Under the pieces are notes generated by a model, which worked only from the letters and a program-made list of their open reading frames with translations, was not told the origin of the DNA and ran no database searches. This document shows positions 32,262-42,429 of a stretch of DNA of 64,000 nucleotides, piece after piece; within the stretch, counting starts at the first letter, position 1, and the number at the start of each line of letters is the position of its first letter. The stretch comes from Euglena gracilis (taxonomy: Eukaryota; Euglenida; Euglenophyceae; Euglenales). The translations under genes were made by a program, and so were the position numbers. The DNA is taken from NCBI GenBank assembly GCA_039621445.1, contig CP154957.1, positions 21,317,983 to 21,381,982 on the forward strand, written 5' to 3'.

Positions 32262-32347
32262 CTGTGGCCAAGAGGCCCACATGGGACCGGCCGAAGGACC
32301 CCAGCCACCAGGAGAACGTGGTTTGTGCGGACCACTGGTATGACGGC
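32262..32347 (+). CDS. GH5 glycosidase, exon 12
   Basis: It codes AKRPTWDRPKDPSHQENVVC and then ADHWYDG. HWYDG is the family block before the FTL/ITL helix. The coding sequence breaks exactly after GAC GGC at the start of the 890-bp element. Reading on gives QAPMK and a stop. Confidence 0.85.
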
Positions 32348-33237
32348 CAAGCACCTATGAAATGACTGGGCGTGACTGGGCGTGACTGGCTTTGCGGAGC
32401 CCCATAGATACCATGACTGAGCGTGACTGGACATAACTGGGGGTGATTGGGCCCGACTGGCCACTTTTGGCCATTTTTGGCCATTTTTTGGCCTCTTTTG
32501 GCCACTTCGGGCAATTTTTGGCTGCTTTGGGCCACTTTTGGCTGCATTTGCCAACTTCTGACCATTTTTTACCCATATTTGCCCAATTTTAGGCCACTCT
32601 TTGCTGCCTTTGATTGCTTTTGGCCATTTTTCTACTTTTTTGTCTACTTTTGCCCAGTTTTGACCTTTTTTTTTGGCTACTTTTGGACACTTTTAGGTCT
32701 TTTTTTTTTTAGCTTCATATGACCACAAAGTTTCTAAGAGCAGTCGAAGGCCTCAAATAGTGGCCAAAAGTGGCCAACCTTATTCAAAAGCAGCAAAAAT
32801 TGGCCAAACGCAGTCAAAAGCAGCAAAAAGTGGCCAAAAGTTGGCAACAATGGCCAAAAGCAGACAAAAGCAGCAAAAAGTGGCTAAAAGCAGTCAAAAG
32901 CAGCAAAAACCGGCCAAGACGGCCAAAAGTGGCCTGGCCAAAGAGCAGCAGAAGGAGCCTAAAGTGGGCAAAAGCGGCCAAAGGTGGACAAAAATGGACA
33001 AAGAAGGTTGAAAGGTGGCCCAAAAGTAGCCCAAAGTGACCAACAAGCAACCAAAAAAAAAACACAGCTAAAAGTGACCAAAAGAACGACCAACAGCATC
33101 CAGAAGTGGTGAAAAAAAAATGGCCAAAGAACCTCCCTTAAATTGGGATGACTGGGATTTCCATTAACGTGACTAGGCATGACTGGGCGTGACTGGGCGT
33201 GACTGGGTCTGGGACTCTGGATGACCATAGGTGCTTG
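32348..33237. mobile_element. 890-bp foldback, strong introner candidate
   Basis: It begins CAAGCACCTATG and ends CATAGGTGCTTG, a perfect 12-bp inverted repeat. Flanks are ATGACGGC (32340-32347) and ACGACGGC (33238-33245), 7 of 8. Subterminal GTGACTGGGC units stand at both ends. The inside is one large hairpin: TTTTGGCC-rich to about 32720 and its complement (GGCCAAAAGCAGC) from 32760 to 33060. Removing the element and one flank gives HWYDG|ITLMMKKYY, as in the family. No GT-AG pair gives this frame. Confidence 0.75.
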
Positions 33238-33245
33238 ACGACGGC

Positions 33246-33305
33246 ATCACGCTGATGATGAAGAAGTACTACGCCCGGATGGCCTGGGACGGGGAGGGCA
33301 TCCAG
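33246..33305 (+). CDS. GH5 glycosidase, exon 13
   Basis: It codes ITLMMKKYYARMAWDGEGIQ and ends at CAG|GTGCGC, phase 0. It matches the helix after HWYDG. The family then has about 25 residues (a basic helix with EQL) before exon 15; I could not find an exon for these in 33.3-37.9 kb. Confidence 0.75.
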
Positions 33306-33649
33306 GTGCGCTGCTTGCTTCACTTCCGCCGAAAGGCAAACCTTCACTCCGTATACACAAAATCAATTCACACCTCTGCAGCTGTTTTCTTGATCACCTG
33401 CTCTGCAGCAGACAATCACTCGGTGGCCCGGATTTTTGGCGTTTCCCTGCGCCTTTGGCCCGAGAAGGAAAAGATTGTCAAGATGACCAAAGCCCGGTTT
33501 TATTTTCGGAGTCCCATCAAAAGGTTTGTACAGATTCCCTCTCCAGATAACTGACCTGTGAGGATGGGTGGAATGTTCGAGGTATCGGTACCACTCGATA
33601 ATCACTGGCTCAAAAATAATTCGGTTTTTCTTTCATTGGAAAAAGCACG

Positions 33650-35560
33650 TTGTTGAGAAACACCAAGTTCCACTATGTCATGAAATCGTCCAAGACAACA
33701 CATTTTGTCTTAAAGCGTGCTCCAACTTTTCTTGGGTTCTTGGGCACCCAACCTCTGATAGTGGAAACAAAAGGCTTCCACACTTTTCCACTGAACAATC
33801 TCACAAACCAATTCTGTGCTCAAACCCAGTCTTTTCATCATGTTGACTCCTGTCCAGGGTTTGATATAAGGGGGGCGTACATGGTTTAGGTGGGGGGTGT
33901 CCCCCCCCCCCTCCTGGCCCGCAGGGGGGTCCGGACCCCCCCCCCCACCTGCCAGGGGGGTCCGGACCGACCCTGGGGGGTACCCGGGACCCCCCCAAAA
34001 GGGGTCAATTTTTTCCTCTGGCGCTTTGCGCCGAAAATTTTTTGCATTTTTGGCAATTTTTTGCCCAAAAAGTGCCCAAAATGGAACTTTTGGTCGTTTT
34101 GGGGGTCAAGAATTTTCGGTCACCCAGACCGCGCCACTGTTCAGGTGGGGGGGTGTCCCCCCCACCCCCCCCCCCTCCTGGCCCGCAGGGGGGGGGGTCC
34201 GGACCACCCCCCCACCTGTCCTTATATCAAACCCTGCTCCTGTCCCCCTGGTGGAGTGGGGACCCCAAATACGGGAATCAATCCCAAAATCTTCTAAGGC
34301 ATTTTTTGTTAAAGATGCAATGGTGTCTGCCTTAATACCTCTGAAGGGGGGTTGGAGGGTCAAAAACACAGGGCCCCCTGGGGGACAATGGTCCTTTGTG
34401 AGGGCCATGTACTCTTTTAAAAGGTGAAGATTTGGGGAATTTCTGGTAAGGAAACCATTCTCTCCCATTTTGGATCCCCAGGGATCCCCTCTGCTACGGT
34501 GGCAGTGATTTCGGCACGAGTTTTTTGAATTTCGGCACGAGTGCCAGAGGTGAGGTCATTTGGTGGAATTTTTGCTTTGCGATTGGAGAGGGTGGACGCG
34601 AGAGTTTTGACCCTTTCTCCCAATTTTAGCATAAGGACTCGAGCCTAGTAAACTTGCACACCGTTTCATTTCTGACAAATCAGAATATCTGAGCAACATC
34701 AAGAGTCGACACACCAAAATCAAGTGCAAACGTGAACTGTGACAGGTTGTGTTGAAGGGTGGTAAAGGGAACTGAGGCCAGATGCCTCAGCAGAGGCCAG
34801 GGATCCCAGGAAGCACCATATTTCTGAATATTTTTGTTCCACGCTTTTTTTGTAAGGATTCAAAGAGGGGATGAAATTTCAACTTCTCCCCAACCCCTGG
34901 CAGAAGTAACACACCTGAGTAAGCATTTCTGGCTTGTGTGGGGGAAATTTTGAACAATTGTACAATACCATCTGCAATCTCATCAGATGATGCCTGGTGG
35001 GGGGCACCCCCCCCCCCGCTGAAGGATGTTCCAGAGATGTGTGAAGCCACTCTGATATCTCCTCAGACTGGGATTTCTCTTCAGAAATCATCAATGGATG
35101 AAGGTTGAATTTTTGGAACATTCCTGGGTAGGGGTTTACCTGGACACATGGTGTGTATGGGGCTTTAAGGTCGATTAATAGGGGCCACCATGGTGCTGAA
35201 GCCCAAAAGGGAATCACCATCAAAACTTTTGTTTTTTTTGGCACAGGGTGGACCATCTTTGCCTGGCCATTTATGAGTTCGGTGTCCCAGAAGTACGAAA
35301 AGTGTACATATTTTTGTGGGGATTTTCATTGTGGATCCTCTTTGACATATGTTTCTATGAATCTGAAGGATCTTGAAAAAGAGAATTAACTCTGGTGTGG
35401 TTTTTTTTATAACATCTCCAAGGTGGTCGAGACAACAAAATAGCCAATCCCCAACTGCTGTTCCTCTTACCACTGCAGAAATGGGAGGCGTTGCATTGGC
35501 CGAAACCCTGAAGGTTATTCTGATGCATTGGGAAATGCAAGCTGGTTGCAACTTCCTGAG
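33650..35560 (-). mobile_element. DIRS retrotransposon relic in a GH5 intron
   Basis: The minus strand shows, in DIRS order, KVLMVIPFWASAPWWPLLID (35.2 kb, beyond the reverse transcriptase/RNase H), the start of the recombinase (PPTRHHLMRLQMVLYNCSKF, 34.98 kb), and the catalytic end with IKADTIASLTKNALEDFGID and HSTRGTG (34.3 kb). The tail continues at 33660-33854 beyond a nested hAT MITE and aligns with the tail of the 59-kb copy. Many stops make it non-functional. The far 5' part is not recognisable beyond 35.56 kb. Confidence 0.7.
33855..34236. mobile_element. hAT MITE nested in the DIRS relic
   Basis: A 382-bp element with perfect 17-bp ends CAGGGTTTGATATAAGG and its inverse, flanked by CTCCTGTC on both sides (33847-33854, 34237-34244). 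The target reads through as DIRS recombinase sequence next to the His-x-x-Arg motif, so the insertion site is confirmed by homology. The inside has GGTGGGGGGTGTCCCCC blocks also seen at 19385 and 47605. Confidence 0.9.
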
Positions 35561-36038
35561 TTCAAGAAAAAGTTGAGATGATTCTGAAAAGCTACATCCC
35601 TCATTTCATTCTGGTTTTGGTTTTATTTTTGTTGATAACATTGCTTTCTAATAAAACAAAAGGATTTCAGAAATGAATCCCGATGTACCAACTTGATGGA
35701 CCAAGCAAGGTCAGTATCTTTGGATGCCAACCATATTTGTTGTTAGTGAAACCGGGAAAATGCTTGTTTGCGCTGCGTCCTCCACGAACTTTTTTTGGGG
35801 GGGAACCATGTATGGTGTCAAATTTGAAAGTGTGCACCGCGTCCACTGCGCCATTCATTTTTGCCACGAATTTTTGGCAAGTTTTCCGCGGTGAAATAAT
35901 TTTTTCACTCTTTGGTAGAATTTTTTTGTGGGCTGCGACCACCATGACAGAAGAGAATGTTTGCCCTGTGACCGGTGCATTTTTTTTTATGATGCCGCAC
36001 ATTAACTACAAGAGTGTTGCCAATTGTGAGTGATTTAT

Positions 36039-36118
36039 GTCGCGTGCGATCGTCCGAGAATTGCAGTGGCAACCCCATCCCTTCCCGAAATGGTCCAGCT
36101 GAAATTCGACAAGCAATG
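36039..36118 (+). CDS. GH5 exon coding the post-barrel linker, out of order
   Basis: It codes VACDRPRIAVATPSLPEMVQ and then LKFDKQ. The family has VVRPYPRATAGxPxxMxFD here, directly after the GGRA of exon 16 and directly before the KEYVFKFRC of exon 17. In the window it lies between exons 13 and 15, about 3.3 kb upstream of exon 16. Borders are approximate. The next bases, TGCGGTGTTCTCTCCCG, recur after exon 18. Confidence 0.55.
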
Positions 36119-37973
36119 TGCGGTGTTCTCTCCCGGCAAGGTTCTGGGAGCCATCCAGGAGAGGGCTAATACCAGACTTCATTTTCTCACAACCTGGCGT
36201 CTGCAGGCTGGCAGGACCTTTTCCCTTCGTTGCTTTTGCAGCTCGGATCCGCTTCGGCCGACCAGGCCAGGGTGCAGGGAATTGCTGCCATCCGTCCAGG
36301 CTGTTGAAGTACTTTCTTCTGGCTGCCATGCACACGTTTCCTTTGCAGCCAGTTTTATTTAATTTTCAGACCATGCAATTACCTCAGCTTTGCTGTCATG
36401 ACCATGGGTTTGACCCCCCGAGGGACTGGATCGTGTTTGGATTGCAACCCATCTTTCCTGGATGGTGCGAAGTTTTAGTTTGGTGCTTTGTGTTGAATTT
36501 TCTGAGATGAGACCTGGCTCATTTTTGGCCTTGTTTTGTTCCCCTTTTTTAAATGACCGATACCCCAATTGGATGTCAGGAACTCAAGACTGACTGACTT
36601 TTGGGAAATGGGAAATACCTTGCTCTCTGCAATACGAAGCAATTTGCATGGGGTGTGTAGGGTGCCCACCACCCACCCACCTCCAAAACACCTTCCATCG
36701 CCCAAACAGCCACAGATTCCCATCCAGAAGCAGGGACCTTTGGAAGGGGCCTTTGTACACCGTTGGCTGGGAATTGCTCAAGCAACTTAAGCCAGAGGGT
36801 CTATGTGGGGGAGGGGCCCAAGCAGCAGCTGTTTCCCAGCCTGGAGCTCCATGCCTGGGCTGCAGAGCTCCCTTTTTTAATTTTGATAAAGGGGGCCAAG
36901 GATGGTGAGGACAATGCCGAGATCAGGGCGTCGCTAAAGCCAATTTGAAAAAAATTAAAAATTTCAAAGGCGTTTTTTAAGCTTTTTTTTCCAAAGTTTT
37001 CAAGGCATTTCTACATTTTCAAGGCATCCATTTTTTTTTAAGGGAATCTAAGGGCCATCCCGGGGTCGAACAGGGCCCAAAATCAAAGTCGAAACCCCCA
37101 TTTTTTTTTGGATGGACAGTGTTCCAGCGATGCCAGAAAACTTTTCCCTGGAGTTGGCTTGTTTTTGCTGAGAATTTGCAAGTTTGGCTCAAAATTTTGA
37201 AAATTTTCCCAAAATGACTTTTTAAAAGGGCTTTCAAGGTTTCTTAAGGTTTCTTAAGGCACTTTAACCAAAACTTTTAAGGTGTTTTTTTTAAGGTTGT
37301 CAAAGTTTTTTTTTCAAGTTCCTTTGAAAAAACCCCTGCACCCTCATCCCTGGGGGGTCAGCCAAGCAGCAGCTTTTTTCCAGCCCGGACCTCCTTCCCC
37401 TTTTGTTGTTGTTTTTTGCAGCTGCCAGAAGGGTGGCTGGATGGTGACAAAAGTTTTTGGCCTTTGAAGGTGCAAACATGGGCTGAAAATGGGCAACAAC
37501 AATGGGTCGGAAAAGGGCTGGCCAGGGCAACTTTTTTTGGGGTCAAAATCGATTTTCTTTTTGCACAATCAGCAGTTTTTGGGTCATTTTTGCAGTTTTC
37601 GATCTTTTGTATTTAGTTCCCCAGGCCAGGCCCGGCCCCGGGGGTCGCTAGGCGACGCCCTGGTTGAGGTATTTTTTTTATAGATTTTCTCTCGCAGCAT
37701 CAGCTGTGCTGCTGGGAAAAAGCACACCACTGTTTCACTTCATAGGTGCTTTTGTGCTTTTCTGTTAGTTTTTGGGTGCAAGCCAGGTATCCCACCAAGC
37801 CCTCCCCGGGAGTTAAATTTGAGATTTCTCCAGAGAAATCTAACAAGATCTAACAGCATCCCTTATTCCACAACAAGTAAAGTCATTTTCCCATGTTTTC
37901 CAGCCCTGCATCAGATGTTTGGGAGTGTGGGGGTACTGTTCAGTTCTCTCATTGGCCTGCAAGCAGCGGCGGG

Positions 37974-38098
37974 CTGCGGAGCATATGGGTGGGGTGCCGG
38001 TCGTGGTGGGGGAGACCGGAATCCCGTTCGACCTCAACGGCGGCATGGCGTACATGACGGGGGACTTCCAGGAGCAGGAGCGCGCCCTGGATGCGAGC
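37974..38098 (+). CDS. GH5 glycosidase, exon 15 with nucleophile Glu
   Basis: After GCCTGCAAG it codes QRRAAEHMGGVPVVVGETGI, PFDLNGGMAYMTGDFQEQER and ALDAS. GETGIPFD carries the catalytic nucleophile Glu and is the best-kept motif of the family (GEFGIPFD in others). ALDAS should be followed at once by MxAxxxNxLSxTLWNY; here the frame leaves the family and stops after GARHH. No GT donor is nearby. Confidence 0.9.
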
Positions 38099-38487
38099 GG
38101 CGCCCGCCACCATTAATCAGAGAAGCCGATCTCTTTACCAACAGAGCTATTGCGGAGGCATGGAACCTGTGCTTGATGTGCCAGAGGGAGGTGGATGCTC
38201 CCTGAGAAACAAATCATCAAAATGTGCCAAGGTATAGCGCATTTTGTCAGTCGCAAAAATAATCTCAATTTTCTGTTGTGGAAAAAATGTCCGATGAAAA
38301 ACTCACATAAAGTGCGCTGAAATGCATCCAAAAAAATGCATCCATGAAGAGGTTGAGAATGCGTGAAGCCCAAAAAACGGCAGAACCCAAAACGCGATAA
38401 TGGCACAGCGCATCAGTACCCCTGTGCTCAACAGCATCCCACTGCGGTGCATTGCAATCGAAAAGCAAGCAAACTTCTTGCTCAATC

Positions 38488-39255
38488 CAGGGTTTCCCAC
38501 AAATTCGTGCCACGAATAATCAAGAATAATCATGAACCAGCACGATTTTGGGGATTTTCCAAAATCACGAATAATCACGAATAATCACGAATAATCAACA
38601 ATTTCCACAAACGACCTGGAACAATTTTTGTTCTAAAGAATGACGCCTCAATCAAGGAGCAATCCTCCTCAAAGGGAAACAAACATAGAAATGGGATGGA
38701 AATATGACGGCCCAGAAGCAAAAGAATTGGCAAACGATGGGGAAGGCCACATTTCGGCTTTTTGTTTCATTTTTTGGCTTTTGTGATTGTGTTAGTGGGT
38801 TGGGCAATGTTCCAAGCTTTCAGGCCGAAGTGTGTGGAAGACATTGCATCAAGCCGCTGTCATGATGTTCTGCAATGGCGATGTTGAGCAGCGCTTCTCT
38901 GTTCAACGTGTGATCAGACCCTTTCTTCCCATGGACAGCACACCGTGCAATACAACACTGCACAGTGCAACACCACACGCTTCGGCAACACCGTCATTCA
39001 TTGGCGTCACTTTTTGTCTGCAGCTGTGCTGCATGTTCAAGAGTGTTGACCGATCTAGGTGGTCAATGTGCTTCCATTTTGATATTTCTGCCGTTGGATG
39101 TGATATACAAGTCAGATGAGGAGTGTGCATTGGTTTTCTGGGCAGGTTTAGAAAAAAACCGGGCGATTTTTGGGTAGCACGAATAATCACGAATAATCAC
39201 GAATAATCACCAATTAGAATTGAGGGTCCCTAGCACGAATTTGTGGGAAACCCTG
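38488..39255. mobile_element. hAT element in the exon 15-16 intron
   Basis: A 768-bp element with 23-bp perfect inverted ends starting CAGGGTTTCCCACAAATTCG, flanked by CTCAATC on both sides (GCTCAATC if the last base is counted to the flank). Subterminal CACGAATAAT units are repeated three or more times at each end, typical of hAT transposase binding sites. The 288-bp minus frame (38903-39190) has no recognisable domain, so the element is non-autonomous. Confidence 0.85.
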
Positions 39256-39360
39256 CTCAATCCAGCTGCCGACTGATCTCTTTTTTTGTGACCATTTTCT
39301 TCACCGAAGCACGGCATTCTGGGCCAATGTTTTCTCTTTGTGAGGTTGCCGCGGGGGACA

Positions 39361-39519
39361 ATGAAGGCAGTCGAGTATTGCATCGCTGGGTCGACGCTGT
39401 GGAACTACTGCCCCGACAACTCCAACAAGCACGGCGACCACTGGAACGGCGAGGACCTCTCCCTCTTCAGCCGGGACCAGATGAAGAACACTGGCAGCCC
39501 GTACGATGGGGGCCGGGCC
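39361..39519 (+). CDS. GH5 glycosidase, exon 16
   Basis: It codes MKAVEYCIAGSTLWNYCPDN, SNKHGDHWNGEDLSLFSRDQ and MKNTGSPYDGGRA. STLWNYxPDNxNxxGDxWNGEDLSxFSRDQ is the last barrel block of the family. No canonical border on either side fits the phase: the only AG upstream, TGTGAG|GTT, would add LPRGT, and the end GGRA has no GT. Confidence 0.9.
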
Positions 39520-39979
39520 CATAGCTTCACTTTGCCACCTGTGTGACCCTGGCCCCCGAGGTTGGTGGGCCAGTTTTAGTGGGTGGGTGGGTTGGGGCTG
39601 TTGAACCCCTCCTTCTCCCTGCCGGGGGTGGGGTGTGCCATGGGTCAGTCCGGCCCAGCCTTTGGCCGGGCTGGAAAGTTTTTGGAAGGGTTTCGGCCGA
39701 TTTTGGGTGGGTGTTTGGTGGGTATCCCCCTCCCCCCAAGGGGAGGTTGTGGGTGGGTTGTTTTCGGAAAAAGTGATTTCGGTGGTTTTGAGGAAAAGTG
39801 CCCCCCCCCCCCCCCCCGGCCCCCCCAAATGCAAATGCATTAAGAAATTGTTGCAGTTATCAAAATTGCATTTGACAACAGATGAATTAAAATTAAATAG
39901 AGTAAATAAAACAAATGATAATAAAATAAACAAAACAAATCAACAAAAAAGCAAATAAATAAGAAAATTGCTTCGAGGA

Positions 39980-40410
39980 AAAAACAATCTACCACCGGTT
40001 TTGGGCATTGCCCAAATAACTTTGGAGGGGGGTAGAGGACAAGAGGATGGGTCCCATACAATCACTTGGTCACTGGCCGACCCCCTCCCCCCCCCCCCGG
40101 GGGGGGGACTGGTTTTTTCAGTGACTGACTGGTTTTTGGCCTGCACCCCTCCCCCCCGGGGGGGGTCGGCAAAAAAACCACCAAAGTGACCCGGCGCCGA
40201 AGGCACCGGAAATTTTTTGGCTTTTTTTTCGTGTTTTTGGTCAAATTTCCTTCGGATTCCAGAGTGGCTGACCCCCCCCCGGGGGGGGGGGGTTGGTGAC
40301 TGACCTTTTTCCTGAAGGAAGAAAAAGTGACTGACTGGTTTTTCGAAGAATGGAATGACCCCCCCTTCCCCCCCAGGGGTCGGTAAAAAATTGTATGATG
40401 GGTCCACTAA
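39980..40410. repeat. intronic element of the CCCCGGGG family
   Basis: Bounded by ATGGGTCCCATACAAT (40048) and the inverse-like ATTGTATGATGGGTCC (about 40390). Inside are GGCGCCGAAGGCACCGG, TGGTCAAATTTCCTTCGGAT, GTGACTGACTGGTTTTTC and CCCCCCGGGGGG words shared with 19.0-20.6 kb. From 40410 to 41230 no gene is supported. Confidence 0.5.
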
Positions 40411-41238
40411 CTTTGCGGGGGCAAAGTTATTTGGGGGAGGTTAAGTGAATCTATGCCCAGGCTTTGGTCGCGGCCGTCCGCCCCCACCCTCGGCGGTATG
40501 CGGGGATTCCCCTCCTGCAGCAATTCCCCCAGGGGGACGCAGGCAATTAATTTCCCGGCGTGGATCCGAACCCCCTGTATTGCCCTTATTATGATCCAGC
40601 AAGGGGGGCTTTGAGAGGTGCTGCTCAGTGTCGCACATGACAGCTTTTTTTTTTCAAGGGCTGCATTATCGCCCGGTGCCATTGACTTGTGTCAACGAGC
40701 CAATGGCTCGTTGACACGAGCCAATTGGCTTTTTTTCAAGGTAGGAACCCCGTGCGAGTCCCTGGGGTTGGGGTCGAATTGAGGCTTTTTTAAAGGAGGG
40801 TTGCACAACTCCCCTCCTCCTGGACAGGTTTGGGAATCCCAGCCGACGCATCGCCTCACCATTCTGCACCTGTATCCTGACCGAATTTCTCCGTGGACAC
40901 CATGTGGGCGGTGGCAAAGGGGGGGGGAATGATTGCCATGGGATGACAAAAATCACAACGACGACGTTCTGGCAATAGAATATGGTTTGGTTTGAAAATG
41001 TACCCTAGTCTTGCAACCGGCCCTGGTCCTCCTTTTTTGGTCAGAACCCGATGTCCAACACCACCCCCCCTTGGTCGGAGGACAGAGGTTTTCGGTGGCA
41101 CCACCAATTAGGAAGTCTATGAAATGCCTTAAAAGCCGCATCTTTTTTTACAGCAATATTACCTTTTCTGAAGTTCAATCAAAACTTTCTTTTCCAAAGC
41201 TCCAGTATTGTGTATTGTGCGCGCGTGTATTGTGCAAG

Positions 41239-41343
41239 CTCCTGCAGCGGACATCGACACCAAAGAGTACGTGTTCAAATTTCGCTGCACTTCCTCACGC
41301 GACCGCCCAAACGAATTCTTTGTTCCCAAACTACAGTACCCTG
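41239..41343 (+). CDS. GH5 glycosidase, exon 17 (C-terminal beta domain)
   Basis: After TTGTGCAAG it codes APAADIDTKEYVFKFRCTSS and then RDRPNEFFVPKLQYP, ending CCTG|GTCATG. EFFVPKLQYP is the family block APTEIFVPRLQYP of the C-terminal beta-sandwich. It should follow the exon found at 36.04 kb (LKFD then IDTKEYVF). Confidence 0.8.
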
Positions 41344-42108
41344 GTCATGCCGTCCTCAGCTTTGGTGTTGTTTGGATGTGTAATGGAGAGATGCAATGTG
41401 CGCTATGAGTTCCTCTGCGTGTGTCTGCAAGGAACCAAACGAAATGGCTCAAATGAAAGGATACAAATTGCCAAGAGAACAAAGCCCAACTATTTCCAGC
41501 ACTATTTGAGAGGATTTACCCCACTTTTTCTGGAATTGGGTCCCAGTGCTTTTGAAGTTTTTCACCCCCTCCCATTCCCACCTTTTTGGAGTGCTCGCTG
41601 ACCCAGCACAATTTTACTGACAGCCCAGGATTTGAGATTGCTCATTGGGAATCCTTGGGCTGATATTTGTTTTGTTTTTACAGAGGCAATCGTTTTTTTT
41701 TGTTCTGTTTCTGTGGCGCCTGACGTTTTGATTCTCCCGGGGGCAGAGGGTCTGTGGGTTAATTTCTGCATTGTCCACAAACATTTTGACAGAGTAAACA
41801 ATGCATTAGAACGAATTTCGTTAAAAGGAGAAATAACGCGGGAACGTTGCAAACCAATGAAATGAGATACCTGCCTTTGGGTGCCTCCATGCGCATTCAG
41901 CTCGCGTACGTTTCATGGAAGCGTCTCGCGAAGCATCCGGCTCAGGAGTGGCGGCATGCCTCCAACGGCTACAAGGTGGTGTGTCCAGTGGCACCGTGGC
42001 ACGCAGCATGGGCAGCTGCTTCAGTGGGTGCATGCTGGGGACCACAGCCCCCTTGGATTTTCTTTTTGGGAAACCGATCTGTTTTTGATGGAGAAGCAGC
42101 CAAGGCGC

Positions 42109-42168
42109 TGTGAGGCCGGTGGCGACCATAAGCTCCGTATCTTCCCGGATACCAGTGTCCAGGTCCGT
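42109..42168 (+). CDS. GH5 glycosidase, probable C-terminal exon
   Basis: It codes CEAGGDHKLRIFPDTSVQVR, which fits the last strand of the family (GxHxxRI). The joint to exon 17 lacks about 20 residues; NGYKVV at 41960 may be part of them. The next bases, TGCGGTGTTCTCTCCCG (42169-42185), match those after the 36.04-kb exon. The final stop is not located. Confidence 0.4.
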
Positions 42169-42429
42169 TGCGGTGTTCTCTCCCGTTTTTATTTGTTGCT
42201 GACGGAAGCATGGGGTTTCTTTTGTTGGAGGTACTCTATCGACCGGAGGGCAGCCGGCACCTCTTTTTTTTTAACCACAAACTCTCGCTTGGGCTGTGGT
42301 GGTCCGGGGGAGGGAGTTCCGATAGTTGGGGCAGCGGGGCACAGCTAGATTCAAGAAAAAATGGTCAAAAGAAGTTCCAAAAACGGCGTTTTTGAGGGGG
42401 GTTTTGGATCCTCGCCTTCCTGAAAAAAG

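Noticed and set aside
32447-33065. Gln/Lys/Ser-rich and Phe/Leu-rich frames
   Set aside because: These translate the TTTTGGCC and GGCCAAAAGCAGC arms of the foldback element.
33313-33554. Possible missing GH5 exon 14 (LRLWPEKEKIVKMTKARFYF)
   Set aside because: Protein-like but does not align with the expected basic helix and EQL block, and has no matched splice borders.
35683-36000. Open frame on the plus strand and its minus shadow (PKSEKIISPRKTCQKF)
   Set aside because: Neither frame matches GH5 or DIRS; poly-T tracts keep them open.
38113-38155. Half tRNA on the minus strand (TAGCTCTGTTGGTAAAGAG)
   Set aside because: It has an A-box-like D arm but no T arm or acceptor partner; the sequence runs into GH5 exon 15. 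Not enough for a tRNA call.
40410-40690. tRNA-like B box (GGTTCGGATCC, minus)
   Set aside because: No acceptor or anticodon arm could be folded around it.
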